The position numbers and the translations under genes were made by a program. This document shows positions 24,072 to 32,678 of a stretch of 38,963 nucleotides of DNA, piece by piece. The notes beneath the pieces were generated by a model. That model worked only from the letters and a program-made list of their open reading frames with translations. It ran no database searches and was not told where the DNA came from. The stretch is from positions 1-38,963 of the forward strand of contig CALBPX010000069.1 in the NCBI GenBank assembly GCA_937899055.1, in the 5' to 3' direction. Every line of letters starts with the position of its first letter. The first letter of the stretch is position 1. Source of the DNA: an uncultured Bacteroidales bacterium (GTDB lineage: Bacteria; Bacteroidota; Bacteroidia; Bacteroidales; UBA932).

Positions 24072-24079
24072 CAAAAATA
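24072..24079 (-). promoter_or_regulatory. -7 element for lepA
   Basis: TATTTTTG on the minus strand matches TAnnTTTG exactly. Its last base is only 8 bases from the ATG at 24064, so the predicted leader is 0-5 bases. No convincing -33 was seen. Confidence 0.45.
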
Positions 24080-24148
24080 ACTAAATTTGGAAGGATATTC
24101 GGCTACCGGAGCTTATCTAAATTGAAATACGCAAAAAAACTTGAATAT

Positions 24149-25000
24149 ATGTCTGAAATAAAGAGACTGAAAGACATTGCCTGTCAGATAAGAAGAGACA
24201 TTCTCCGCATGGTGACAATGGCAAAGAGCGGGCATCCGGGAGGAAGCCTCAGCTCCACAGATGTTTTGACCGTTCTGTTTTTCAACAGGATGAAGCATGA
24301 TCCAAAAACCTGGAACAGAAGCGGAGTTGGTCAGGACATGTTCTTCCTAAGCTGCGGCCACGAATCTCCGCTGCTTTACAGCATTCTGGCACGCAGCGGA
24401 TATTTTCCGGTTGAGGAACTGTCTTCATTCCGTAAACTTGGGAGCCGCCTGCAGGGGCATCCGGCAACCGATACCGGACTGCCAGGAGTATATGAGGCCA
24501 GCGGTTCTCTGGGCCAGGGCTTGAGCGTAGCCGTAGGAGCAGCTCTTGCCAAAAAACTTGACTCAGACCCCTGCAAGGTATATTGCCTTGTAGGAGACGG
24601 CGAAAGCCAGGAAGGCCAGATATGGGAAGCCGCACAGTTTGCCTCCCACCACAAGGCAGACAACCTGATAGCCTTTACAGACTGGAACGGCCAGCAGATA
24701 GACGGCACTACCGAAGAAGTCATAGGCCCCGACCATCTGGACCAGAGATGGAAGGCTTTTGGCTGGAATGTCATCATAGCCGAAGACGGAAACAGCGTGG
24801 AGGACATAATCTCCGCTCTGAACCTGGCCGACGAGTTACAGCAGGCCGAACCCAAACCTGTCATGATCATGCTCAAGACCGTCATGGGCAAAGGCGTTGA
24901 TTTTATGGAAGGAACATGCAAGTGGCACGGCAAGGCTCCAAAGCCGGAAGAATGCCAGGCAGCCCTTGCCCAGATACCTGAAACCCTCGGAGATTTTTAA
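24149..25000 (+). CDS. Transketolase, N-terminal subunit
   Basis: This 283-residue protein is one half of a split transketolase, a pentose-phosphate pathway enzyme that moves two-carbon units between sugar phosphates. It holds the thiamine-diphosphate-binding half: MAKSGHPGGSLSSTDVL, FLSCGHESPLLYSIL, YEASGSLGQGLSVAVGAA and the GDG...N motif (VGDGESQEGQIWEAA ... DWN). The ATG at 24149 (MSEIKRLKDIACQIRRDIL) is chosen because the upstream open frame covers the lepA start. Both halves are adjacent, 12 bases apart, on the same strand. Many bacteria carry such split pairs, so this is not degenerate. Confidence 0.93.
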   Translation: MSEIKRLKDIACQIRRDILRMVTMAKSGHPGGSLSSTDVLTVLFFNRMKHDPKTWNRSGVGQDMFFLSCGHESPLLYSILARSGYFPVEELSSFRKLGSRLQGHPATDTGLPGVYEASGSLGQGLSVAVGAALAKKLDSDPCKVYCLVGDGESQEGQIWEAAQFASHHKADNLIAFTDWNGQQIDGTTEEVIGPDHLDQRWKAFGWNVIIAEDGNSVEDIISALNLADELQQAEPKPVMIMLKTVMGKGVDFMEGTCKWHGKAPKPEECQAALAQIPETLGDF

Positions 25001-25012
25001 AACAGAATTGAC

Positions 25013-25966
25013 ATGAAAAAGTACATAAATACAGGAAACAAGGATACCCGCAGCGGGTTCGGAGAAGGGCTCCTTCTGGCCGGAAGGGAGAATAAAAATG
25101 TAGTGGCTCTGGCCGCTGACCTTAAGGGGTCTGTAAAAATGGACGGTTTTGCCAAGGAATTTCCTCAGCGATTTTTTCAGGCCGGAATTGCCGAAGCCAA
25201 CATGGTGAATGTGGCCGCCGGACTTTCGCTCAGCGGAAAGATTCCTTTCGTAGGAACTTTTGCGGCTTTTGCCGCCGGAAGGGTGTATGACCAGGTGAGA
25301 ATGGCCGTAGCCTATTCCGAAACCAATGTCAAGATTGCCGCATCGCACGCTGGAATTACGCTCGGCGAAGACGGGGCTACGCACCAGATTCTGGAAGACA
25401 TAGGACTGATGAGGATGCTTCCGGGAATGTGCGTTGTAGTTCCATGCGACTACAACCAGACAAAGAACGCCACGCTGGCGGCCGCCAGGTGGAACGGTCC
25501 GGTTTATCTGAGGTTCGGAAGGCCGTCTGTTCCAAACTTTACACCGGAAGACGAGCCTTTTGAAATAGGGAAAGCCTATGTTCTAAACCCCGGCTCCGAT
25601 GTTACAATCCTTGCCTGTGGGCATCTTGTATGGGAAGCCTTGGTTGCCGCAGAAGAACTTGAAAAAGAGGGTATAAGCGCAGAGGTTATAAATGTTGCCA
25701 CCATAAAACCGCTTGACACTGAAACCATTTTGGAGTCTATAAAAAAGACCGGATGTGCAGTTGCTGCCGAGGAACATTTCATCTATGGAGGAATGGGAGA
25801 AATGGTTGCCGGGCTGCTTTGCTCGCAGATGACGGCTCCGGTGGAGCATGTGGCCATAGCAGACCGGTTTGGACAGAGCGGAACGCCGGCCGAACTTATG
25901 AAGGCATACGGTCTTGACTGGGAGCATATAGTTTCCGCTGCCAGACGGGCCATAGCCAGAAAGTAA
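25013..25966 (+). CDS. Transketolase, C-terminal subunit
   Basis: This 317-residue protein is the pyrimidine-binding and C-terminal half of the split transketolase. The conserved glutamate block that activates the cofactor is RFFQAGIAEANMVNVAAGLSLSG. It is followed by FAAFAAGRVYDQVRM, ITLGEDGATHQILEDIG (the substrate-binding His region) and GPVYLRFGRPSVP. A Rossmann-like C-terminal domain completes it, with GSDVTILACGHLVWEAL and EEHFIYGGMGEMVAGLL. It needs the N-terminal subunit just upstream to be active. The following ECF sigma gene starts 13 bases after its stop. Confidence 0.93.
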   Translation: MKKYINTGNKDTRSGFGEGLLLAGRENKNVVALAADLKGSVKMDGFAKEFPQRFFQAGIAEANMVNVAAGLSLSGKIPFVGTFAAFAAGRVYDQVRMAVAYSETNVKIAASHAGITLGEDGATHQILEDIGLMRMLPGMCVVVPCDYNQTKNATLAAARWNGPVYLRFGRPSVPNFTPEDEPFEIGKAYVLNPGSDVTILACGHLVWEALVAAEELEKEGISAEVINVATIKPLDTETILESIKKTGCAVAAEEHFIYGGMGEMVAGLLCSQMTAPVEHVAIADRFGQSGTPAELMKAYGLDWEHIVSAARRAIARK

Positions 25967-25979
25967 TTCAACCTCGCCG

Positions 25980-26525
25980 ATGACAGACAAGGAGATTCTG
26001 GACATATTCCATACAGACGAAGGCCAGGCTCAGGCCTTCAACCTCATTGTGCGGAAATACTCCCAAAGGCTCTACTGGCATCTGAAGGAACTGGTTTTTT
26101 CTCACGACGATGCCGACGACCTTCTCCAGAACACCTTTCTTAAAGCCTGGAATGCCCTCCCGCGGTTCAGGGCCGAAAGCGGCCTTTACACATGGCTGTA
26201 CAGAATAGCAACCAACGAAGCCTTCACCTTTCTGAAAAAAGAGCGGATAAACAATAAGTTTTCCCTGACATCATTTGAAACCAGGCTGGGCCGGCTAATA
26301 GCCGATGACCCTTATTTCAGGGGAGATACCATCCAACTGCTTTTGCAGAAAGAGGTTGCAAAACTCCCGGACAGGCAGCGCGCCATATTTTCCATGAGAT
26401 ATTTCCAGGAAATGGAATATTCCAAAATAGCGGAAATCCTCGGCAGTAATCCGGATGCTGTTAAAGCCTCTTATTCGTTGGCCTACAAGAAGATAGAAAA
26501 GAATCTGAAAGAAAATTCGGGGTAA
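25980..26525 (+). CDS. ECF RNA polymerase sigma factor
   Basis: This 181-residue protein has sigma region 2 (residues about 18-85: LIVRKYSQRLYWHLKELV, DADDLLQNTFLKAWNALPRF, TWLYRIATNEAFTFLKKE). Region 4 is at about 130-175 (LPDRQRAIFSMRYFQEMEYSKIAEIL, DAVKASYSLAYKKIEKNL). The helix-turn-helix is complete and no anti-sigma fusion is present. ECF factors direct transcription of regulons for surface and stress signals. It lies 13 bases after the transketolase pair, so it may share their transcript. It is followed by a one-helix membrane protein and a Spy-like periplasmic protein, an arrangement typical of envelope-stress modules. Confidence 0.93.
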   Translation: MTDKEILDIFHTDEGQAQAFNLIVRKYSQRLYWHLKELVFSHDDADDLLQNTFLKAWNALPRFRAESGLYTWLYRIATNEAFTFLKKERINNKFSLTSFETRLGRLIADDPYFRGDTIQLLLQKEVAKLPDRQRAIFSMRYFQEMEYSKIAEILGSNPDAVKASYSLAYKKIEKNLKENSG

Positions 26526-26594
26526 GGATTTTACTTTGGACAAATTCAAACATCTAAGATTTAAAGTTTTGGAACAGAGTATATTGATTTTGAA

Positions 26595-27095
26595 ATGAAA
26601 GAAATGAACAAGGACATGGAAAATATTCTGGAAAGAGCACAACTGAAAAAGATTCCTTTCAGTGCTCCCGAGGGGTATTTCGATTCCCTGGAAGAGCGTC
26701 TGAGAGAGAGAACTTTCCAAACAAAACCTGAGAAAAAATGGGGAGCCTGGAAAGGCGTTCTCAAGGCAGGACTTACACTTGCAGCATCGTTCCTCATAGT
26801 AGCCGGGTTGGGCTGGGGCGTCATGAAGCTTACCAACATGAGCCAAAACAGAATAGCCCAAAACACAGACTCCTATCTTACAGAAGAGGGCAACATGATG
26901 ATAGACAGCCTGCTGAACAGGTTCGGAGCCATAGAGATTGCCGACATATATCAGAACTCCCTGGCTCAGGAATATACCGACGACTATACCGAAACCCTTT
27001 CGGAAGAGGAGTATGAAGCTCTGGAAGAATATATCAGTCTGGTAGCTCCGTCATACCCCGGACTGCTGACGGATGAAATAGCATTGAACAGATAG
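26595..27095 (+). CDS. Single-pass membrane protein, putative anti-sigma factor
   Basis: This 166-residue protein has a cytoplasmic N-terminus (ILERAQLKKIPFSAPEGYFDSLEERLRER) and one membrane helix near residues 55-78 (GLTLAASFLIVAGLGWGVM). A periplasmic acidic C-terminal domain follows (YTDDYTETLSEEEYEALEEY). The PFSAPEGYFDSLEERL block recurs in Bacteroidales proteins coded next to ECF sigma factors. A role as anti-sigma is inferred from position and topology; no zinc-binding HxxxCxxC motif is present. It is co-directional with the sigma gene (69-base gap) and 11 bases from the Spy-like gene. An alternative start at 26604 is possible. Confidence 0.65.
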   Translation: MKEMNKDMENILERAQLKKIPFSAPEGYFDSLEERLRERTFQTKPEKKWGAWKGVLKAGLTLAASFLIVAGLGWGVMKLTNMSQNRIAQNTDSYLTEEGNMMIDSLLNRFGAIEIADIYQNSLAQEYTDDYTETLSEEEYEALEEYISLVAPSYPGLLTDEIALNR

Positions 27096-27106
27096 CAAAA
27101 TACATT

Positions 27107-27661
27107 ATGAAAAAGTTTTTATTTCTGATATTGACCATTATGGTTTGCAGCTCAGCCTTTGCACAGAACGAAGGCCGGGAAAACAAAAACAAGCAGAATC
27201 CTGCGGACAAACAAAAGTTTGAGCAGATGAAGGCCGATATCCAAAGCCGCAAAATAGCCTTCTTTACAAAGCAGCTGAAACTCTCATCGGAAGAAGCCAA
27301 GGTGTTCTGGCCGGTATATTACAAGTGTGAGGAAGAAAGAGATGCGGCAAGAAACGAAATACGCAAGAGCGCACATGCCCTCCACAGCGCCATAAGAGAA
27401 GACAAGGCCGACAGCGAAATCAAAGCCCTTGCCGACACATACTATGCCGCCCTGGAAAGAGACAACGACCTCCAGAAGCTACACTACTATGAATATCTGA
27501 AGGTTCTGCCCGTCAAAAAAGCGGCCATGGTAAGGATGGTGGAAGAAAGGTTTGTAAACGACCTGCTCTCTCAGTGGAGAAGGCGCGGAAACGGGCCTCA
27601 GGACAAAAACGCTCCTAAGCCAGCGGAGCCTAAAAACGGGGGAGATCAGAACTTAAGGTAA
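27107..27661 (+). CDS. Spy/LTXXQ-like periplasmic protein
   Basis: This 184-residue protein has a signal peptide MKKFLFLILTIMVCSSAFAQ and a mostly helical, highly charged mature part. The repeated pattern KIAFFTKQLKLSSEEAKVFWPVY then LEERFVNDLL-like helices resembles Bacteroidota proteins related to Spy/CpxP (LTXXQ family). These act as periplasmic chaperones or stress sensors. The tail (about 160-184) is Lys/Pro/Asn-rich and disordered. It ends the sigma / putative anti-sigma / Spy cluster, so it could be a chaperone or the sensing part of that system. Its 3' end overlaps the convergent trmN6 gene by 16 bases. Confidence 0.7.
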   Translation: MKKFLFLILTIMVCSSAFAQNEGRENKNKQNPADKQKFEQMKADIQSRKIAFFTKQLKLSSEEAKVFWPVYYKCEEERDAARNEIRKSAHALHSAIREDKADSEIKALADTYYAALERDNDLQKLHYYEYLKVLPVKKAAMVRMVEERFVNDLLSQWRRRGNGPQDKNAPKPAEPKNGGDQNLR

Positions 27662-28416
27662 AAGTTCCTGGTAAGTTCTTTGTAGTCAGGAGTATAATCT
27701 CCAGCTGAATTTATAATGCAGAGGTCTTTGGAATAAGGGGCCTCTGCAATTTTTTTCTCAGCGACAGGTTCTGCCGCCCTATAAAATTCTGCCATTATTC
27801 TTATAGGATCTTTGTCTGAGGACTTGGAATATACATTGCACTTTCTGAGGGCAACAAGACCGCCGGCCTCGACGGCAGTCTGCTCAAAATCAGAAAATTC
27901 ACTTTGGGGAAGAATTACCGAAAGATGACCTTCCGTATTAAGCAGTTTTACCGAAGACTCTATGAGGCTCCTGTAGGTAAGACTGTCTGTATGACGGGCC
28001 AGCCTTCTGGCCTCGGACGGGTTCCTGAGAGAATTGTTGAAATATGGCGGATTTGAAACTATTACATCATAGCGGCAACGAGCCTCTTCTGCAAATACCG
28101 AATAATCTGAATGATAGACGGTCATCTGCTTTTTCCACGGAGAGGCTGCAAAATTCTTCTGAGCCTGGATGCAGGACAGAAGGTCTATTTCCACGGCTTC
28201 GCAGGCAAAAGCACCGGCATTTGTTTCCGAAAGCCTCTGGGCTGCAACAAGGGCTATTACTCCGGTAGCTGTTCCCACATCCAGAACAGACGGAAAAGAT
28301 GTGTTCTGCGGAACAGAAAACCATGCGCCCAAAAGCACTCCGTCTGTGTTCACTCGCATGGAAACACAGTTCTGTTCAACGCGGAAACGCTTGAAGTCAA
28401 AATAGTTGTTACCCAT
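27646..28416 (-). CDS. trmN6: TrmN6, tRNA1(Val) A37 N6-methyltransferase
   Basis: The product is 256 residues from the ATG at 28416 (MGNNYFDFKRFRVEQNCVSMRVNTDGVLLGAW), which matches the family start. A further ATG at 28479 lies in the lolD end region and is unlikely. The SAM-binding motif is VLDVGTATGVIALVAAQR, and the catalytic amino-methyltransferase motif is VSNPPYF, fitting N6-adenine methylation of tRNA-Val at position 37. It is a cytosolic enzyme. It lies 20 bases after lolD on the same strand, and its 3' end overlaps the Spy-like gene on the other strand. Confidence 0.9.
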   Translation of the reverse strand: MGNNYFDFKRFRVEQNCVSMRVNTDGVLLGAWFSVPQNTSFPSVLDVGTATGVIALVAAQRLSETNAGAFACEAVEIDLLSCIQAQKNFAASPWKKQMTVYHSDYSVFAEEARCRYDVIVSNPPYFNNSLRNPSEARRLARHTDSLTYRSLIESSVKLLNTEGHLSVILPQSEFSDFEQTAVEAGGLVALRKCNVYSKSSDKDPIRIMAEFYRAAEPVAEKKIAEAPYSKDLCIINSAGDYTPDYKELTRNFYLKF

Positions 28417-28436
28417 CGCTGAAGAAAAAAAAACGG

Positions 28437-29114
28437 CTAAATGAAAATGCCGTCTCTGAGGGTCAGGCTGCGGTCGCAACGCTCCGCCAGAGCTTCGTCA
28501 TGTGTAACAATTACAATGGTCTGGCCGTGAGTGTCTCTCATCTTGAAGAAGAGGTCGTGAAGCTCGCCCTTGGTACGGCTGTCGAGATTTCCGCTGGGCT
28601 CGTCGGCGAACAGGATTTTGGGAGAATTTATCATTGCTCTTGCAATGGCAACCCTCTGCTGCTCTCCGCCGCTGAGCTGGGCGGGACGGCTGGCTTCCTT
28701 GCCCGAAAGTCCAAGTTCTCCCAGAAGGGCGGTGGCACGGCTTCTTATCTGGCTGTCTGTAAGGCGTTCGGAGGCGGCTCCTTCATATCTTCCTATGAGG
28801 GCCGGAAGCATCACATTTTCCAGCGCCGTAAACTCCGGAAGCAGATGATGGAACTGGAACACAAACCCTATCTTCTGGTTGCGGAACGATGAAAGGGATT
28901 TGGAATCCAGAGAAAAAACATCCACGCCGTCAATCAGGACGTTTCCGCTGTCTGGAGTCAGGATGGTTCCCAGAATCTGCAGAAGCGTTGTCTTTCCGGC
29001 ACCGCTGGCTCCTACAATGCTGAGCACCTCACCCCGCGAGGCCTCAAAACTAAGGCCCTTGAGAACCTGTTGGTTCCCAAAGGCCTTGGTGATGTTGCCG
29101 GCTCTGATTATCAT
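28437..29114 (-). CDS. lolD: LolD-type ABC transporter ATPase
   Basis: At 225 residues this is a standard LolD/MacB-like ATPase. Walker A is GASGAGKTT (35-43), followed by the Q-loop region IGFVFQFHHLLPEFTALENV. The ABC signature is LSGGEQQRVAIARA, and Walker B is ILFADEPSGNLD. The HHLLPEFTALENV segment is characteristic of LolD, the ATPase of the LolCDE complex that releases lipoproteins from the inner membrane. LolC/LolE partners are not in this window. Its ATG is shared with the stop of the EF-G-like gene (TAATG), so it is translationally coupled to that gene. A MacB-type exporter partner is less likely. Confidence 0.88.
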   Translation of the reverse strand: MIIRAGNITKAFGNQQVLKGLSFEASRGEVLSIVGASGAGKTTLLQILGTILTPDSGNVLIDGVDVFSLDSKSLSSFRNQKIGFVFQFHHLLPEFTALENVMLPALIGRYEGAASERLTDSQIRSRATALLGELGLSGKEASRPAQLSGGEQQRVAIARAMINSPKILFADEPSGNLDSRTKGELHDLFFKMRDTHGQTIVIVTHDEALAERCDRSLTLRDGIFI

Positions 29115-31264
29115 TATTCGTCCTTTTCGCTCTCCTCGTAAGCCTTAAGCAGCTTCTCCTGTACGTCTGCAGGTACCTGCTGGTATTCTGCAAACTTCTG
29201 GGTGAAGGTAGCGCGGCCCGAAGTCAGTGAGCTCAGAGTTGTGGAATATCTGTAGAGTTCTGCCAGAGGAATTCTTGCCTTGAGAACCTCAAAGCCGTTT
29301 TCGCTCTGCATACCCTCTATGAGGGCACGGCGGTTCTGGAGGTCGCTCATGACATCTCCCATGCAGTCAGAAGGAACCATAACCTCTATGTTGTAGATAG
29401 GCTCCATAATCTTGGGACCGGCTTTCTTGAATGCCTCCTTGAAGGCGTTGCGTGCGGCAAGTTTGAATGAAAGCTCGTTGGAATCAACCGGATGCATCTT
29501 TCCGTCATATACATAAACACGGATATCGCGTGCATAGGAACCGGTAAGAGGACCTTCCGTCATCTTTTCCATGATACCCTTGAGGATGGCAGGCATGAAG
29601 CGTGCGTCAATGGCGCCGCCCACTACGCAGTTGTAGTATTCCAACTTTCCACCCCACTCCAGAGGATATTCTTCCTTGCCCTTTACGTTGAGCACCATTT
29701 CCTGATTGTTAACCTTGAACTTGTTGTTCTCCGGCTTGCCCTCAAAGTAAGGCTCAATCAGAAGGTGAACCTCACCGAACTGGCCGGCGCCGCCGCTCTG
29801 CTTCTTGTGCCTGTAGTCTGCGGTTGCAACCTTGGTAATGGTTTCTCTGTAAGGAATCTTTGGAGCCATGAGCTCAATTTCAAGCTTGTCAACATTGTTG
29901 ATCTTCCACTTGAGAATGTTGATATGATGCTCGCCCTGGCCGCTGAGGATGGTCTGCTTGAGTTCCTTTGAGTATTCAACTACAATTGTAGGATCTTCAG
30001 CAGATGCGCGGTTGAGGATTTCGCCGAGTTTTTCTTCATCCTTCTCTTCCTTTGCCTTGATGGCTGTACGGAATTTAGGATCAGGGAATTTTGTAGGAGC
30101 ATAAACTGTGTCGGTTCCGGAAGCAAGGGTCTGCCCTGCCTTTACGCTCTTGAGTTTTACGGTGCATCCGATGTCTCCGGCCTTCATTTCGGAAACCTTC
30201 TCTCTCTTCTTTCCGGCTGCGGCATATATGATGGAAACTCTTTCTTTGTCGCCGGTTTCGGGGTTGACAAGATCCATGCCCTCCTTGAGGGTTCCGCTCA
30301 TGACCTTGAAGTAAGCCACATCTCCCAGATGCTGCTCAAGGGCAGTCTTGTAGAAATATAGTGCGGTAGGACCGTTTGCTTCTATCTTTATGCTGCCGCC
30401 GTCCTTAAGCCCGGCTTCGTGCTCTCCGGGATTTGGAAGAGTGCTTGTCACAAACTCCATTATCCTCTTGACTCCTATGTCTTTCTTTGCAGACAGGCAG
30501 AATACGGGGAATATCTCATCGCTGAGCATACCGGCTCTCAGACCGCTGCGGACTTCCTCTTCTGAAAGGCTTCCTTTGTCAAAGAATATCTCCATGAGCT
30601 GCTCGTCGTTTTCAGCTGCCTTCTCAATGAGCTGCTGCTGAAGTTCTTCGGCCTCGGCCATCAGGTCTGCCGGAATGTCGAGCTCCTCGCGTGTGCCGTT
30701 ATCGTCTTTGAAACGGTACATCTTCATCTTCAGAACATCTACAAAAGCATTGAAATCTGCTCCTACGGATACTGGGAACTGAATGGTTACAATCTTGCCG
30801 CCATATACATTCTTCAGGCTGTCTATTGCCTGATGCCAGTCTGCCTTGTCGGAGTCCAGCTGGTTTACGGCCACTACTATGGGCTTTCCGGCCTTCTGGG
30901 CCTGACGGATGAAAATTTCTGTTCCAACCTCTACGCCCTGGGTTGCGTTAACCAGTACAATGCCGCTGTCGCATACAGAAAATGCGGAATATACTCCGCC
31001 AACGAAATCGTCAGAACCGGGAGTGTCTATGATGTTGAACTTGGTGTCTGCGTACTCTGCGTACAGCAGTGTGGAATAAATGGATCTCTGATAAATCTGC
31101 TCTATCTCGGTATTGTCACTCATAGTGTTTTTGCCCTCGACAGAGCCACGGCGGTCTATGACCTTGCCCTCGAACATCATACTTTCTGCAAAGGTTGTCT
31201 TGCCCGACTTAGGGCTGCCCAGCAGAACGACATTCCTCACGTTTTTGGTTTCGTATGTCTTCAT
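29114..31264 (-). CDS. EF-G-like GTPase paralogue with altered G3 and G4 motifs
   Basis: This 716-residue protein has full EF-G domain order (G domain, II, III, IV, V), with TTLSSLTSGRATFTQKFAEYQQVP at the end. The nucleotide motifs differ from true EF-G. G1 is GSPKSGKTT (16-24) instead of AHIDAGKTT. G3 is DTPGSDDF (80-87) with Ser84 replacing the catalytic His of DTPGH. G4 is NQLD (134-137) instead of NKMD. The family occurs in Bacteroidota as an EF-G-like or fusA2-type protein; its role is uncertain, perhaps ribosome binding with slow or no GTP hydrolysis. It is coupled to lolD by TAATG and preceded by a -7 element at 31304-31311. Confidence 0.9.
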   Translation of the reverse strand: MKTYETKNVRNVVLLGSPKSGKTTFAESMMFEGKVIDRRGSVEGKNTMSDNTEIEQIYQRSIYSTLLYAEYADTKFNIIDTPGSDDFVGGVYSAFSVCDSGIVLVNATQGVEVGTEIFIRQAQKAGKPIVVAVNQLDSDKADWHQAIDSLKNVYGGKIVTIQFPVSVGADFNAFVDVLKMKMYRFKDDNGTREELDIPADLMAEAEELQQQLIEKAAENDEQLMEIFFDKGSLSEEEVRSGLRAGMLSDEIFPVFCLSAKKDIGVKRIMEFVTSTLPNPGEHEAGLKDGGSIKIEANGPTALYFYKTALEQHLGDVAYFKVMSGTLKEGMDLVNPETGDKERVSIIYAAAGKKREKVSEMKAGDIGCTVKLKSVKAGQTLASGTDTVYAPTKFPDPKFRTAIKAKEEKDEEKLGEILNRASAEDPTIVVEYSKELKQTILSGQGEHHINILKWKINNVDKLEIELMAPKIPYRETITKVATADYRHKKQSGGAGQFGEVHLLIEPYFEGKPENNKFKVNNQEMVLNVKGKEEYPLEWGGKLEYYNCVVGGAIDARFMPAILKGIMEKMTEGPLTGSYARDIRVYVYDGKMHPVDSNELSFKLAARNAFKEAFKKAGPKIMEPIYNIEVMVPSDCMGDVMSDLQNRRALIEGMQSENGFEVLKARIPLAELYRYSTTLSSLTSGRATFTQKFAEYQQVPADVQEKLLKAYEESEKDE

Positions 31265-31303
31265 TATTGTTATAATTTTAATTGCTTATTTCAAACAAGA
31301 CGC

Positions 31304-31311
31304 CAAATTTA
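31304..31311 (-). promoter_or_regulatory. -7 element for the EF-G-like/lolD run
   Basis: TAAATTTG on the minus strand is an exact TAnnTTTG match 40 bases before the ATG at 31264, between the glycerate kinase stop and the EF-G-like start. It suggests separate transcription from glycerate kinase. Confidence 0.5.
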
Positions 31312-31331
31312 AGAAAAAAAATGCCCTCTTC

Positions 31332-32585
31332 CTATAAGTGCCCGTCCAATTCCTTTGCAGCCAAATATACAAGGCGGCGCATGAGTGCATGTTCGTTGCT
31401 CATTCTGACCTTCATATCCGGCTCTATATCTGCCATTTGGAATATACTGACGTCAATATCTCCGGCTATTTTACGAAGATCTTCCTCGGCGATTTCGCTC
31501 TTGCCGCACATCAGCCACAGCCTCTTGCCCATAGCAGAAGACCCGGCGGCGGAAAGGCCCTTGCAGCAACCGCCTACGACCTTGCCCTGCAGGACCTGAG
31601 AATCAACCTTGCCCTCGCCGGTAATGACCAGATCCGCCTCCGCTATTTTGGAGTAAATGTCCTGAAGTTCCTCGCCGAAGAACCTGAAGCCGCCTATTGA
31701 TCCGGCTCCCAGGAAATGTATCAGGGCAAAGCCCATTCCGCCGGCGGTTCCGGCTCCGGGGAACAGGGCCGCCTCGTTGGCTCCGGTCTTTGAAAGCGAT
31801 GTCCTTCCGCATCTTGAAAGAAACCGGAGGGCTTCTTCATCCAGCATTTCAGCCATTTTACGGTCTGCTCCCTTCTGCGGAGAATATGTCATGGCAGCCC
31901 CCTGCGGCCCGCAAAGCGGATTATCTACATCGTTGATTATTATAAACTTAACCCTACTGAGCCTTGCCATAAAAGATTTGTCAGAAGGCTCCTCCACCCT
32001 GCCGGCAGAGGCCAGAACTCTTCCGCAGGCCAGAACTCCTTCCGGCAGACCCACAGAAAACCCAAGACCTTGAAGCATTCCCAGTCCGCAATCGTTGCTG
32101 GACGATCCGCCTACGCCTATATAAACCGTAGAAGCTCCACTTTCTACGGCTGAGCGGATGAGTTGCCCCACTCCGTATGTAGTGGTATTCAAAGGATTGC
32201 GTCTTTCTTCAGGCACCAGAGCCAGACCGCAGGCAACCGCACACTCAACAAAGGCCACAGACTCCCCGTCCGGTTTTTCGTAAAGGACGTAACCTGCCTT
32301 GATTGTATTTCCCAAAGGCCCAGTTACAAGACATTCAATATCCCTGACTCTTCCGCCCCGTTCTCCTTTTTCCTGGCAGAGCTTTCTGAACAGCCAGGCG
32401 CTTCCGTCGCCTCCGTCTGCCATTTCAACGGCAGTGATTTTTGGAGAGCGGGAAAAGATGGAGTTATTTTCATCGCGATTAAAAATATAGTCCTGCAGAC
32501 CTTCTTTGATTGCGGAAGCTACTGAGGACGAACTCAGTCCGCCCTTGAGCTTATCGGGGCATATCAGAATGTTTCTTATCTGCAT
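31332..32585 (-). CDS. Glycerate kinase (GlxK/GarK family)
   Basis: This 417-residue protein, longer than the usual 375-385 because of loop insertions, begins MQIRNILICPDKLKGGLSSSSVASAI. The PDKLKGGLS block is the conserved N-terminus of type-II/GarK-like glycerate kinase (PF02595). The phosphate/substrate block is STVYIGVGGSSSNDCGLGML. LPEGVLACGR, AMTYSPQKGAD and DLVITGEGKVDSQVLQGK further support it. The enzyme phosphorylates D-glycerate to 2-phosphoglycerate (or 3-phosphoglycerate, depending on subgroup). The start region carries a 13-base direct repeat giving two in-frame ATGs (32585 and 32603). I prefer 32585 on family length. It is divergent from the S46 peptidase gene. Confidence 0.88.
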   Translation of the reverse strand: MQIRNILICPDKLKGGLSSSSVASAIKEGLQDYIFNRDENNSIFSRSPKITAVEMADGGDGSAWLFRKLCQEKGERGGRVRDIECLVTGPLGNTIKAGYVLYEKPDGESVAFVECAVACGLALVPEERRNPLNTTTYGVGQLIRSAVESGASTVYIGVGGSSSNDCGLGMLQGLGFSVGLPEGVLACGRVLASAGRVEEPSDKSFMARLSRVKFIIINDVDNPLCGPQGAAMTYSPQKGADRKMAEMLDEEALRFLSRCGRTSLSKTGANEAALFPGAGTAGGMGFALIHFLGAGSIGGFRFFGEELQDIYSKIAEADLVITGEGKVDSQVLQGKVVGGCCKGLSAAGSSAMGKRLWLMCGKSEIAEEDLRKIAGDIDVSIFQMADIEPDMKVRMSNEHALMRRLVYLAAKELDGHL

Positions 32586-32615
32586 TTTGATTTCTACCTG
32601 CATTTTGATTACTTT
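32580..32615. repeat. Tandem repeat duplicating the glycerate kinase start
   Basis: CTGCATTTTGATT occurs at 32580-32592 and 32598-32610, an 18-base period that keeps frame. On the coding strand it yields two ATG codons, at 32583-32585 and 32601-32603, each followed by a CAG codon. Confidence 0.75.
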
Positions 32616-32678
32616 TACAATCGGGTTTGCAAATGGTGCAACTAAGATATAAAGAAACAAACATTTAACAGATTTTAT

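Noticed and set aside
24149..25966. Transketolase broken by a frameshift
   Set aside because: The two halves have their own starts, a 12-base gap and complete domains, matching the known split transketolase arrangement.
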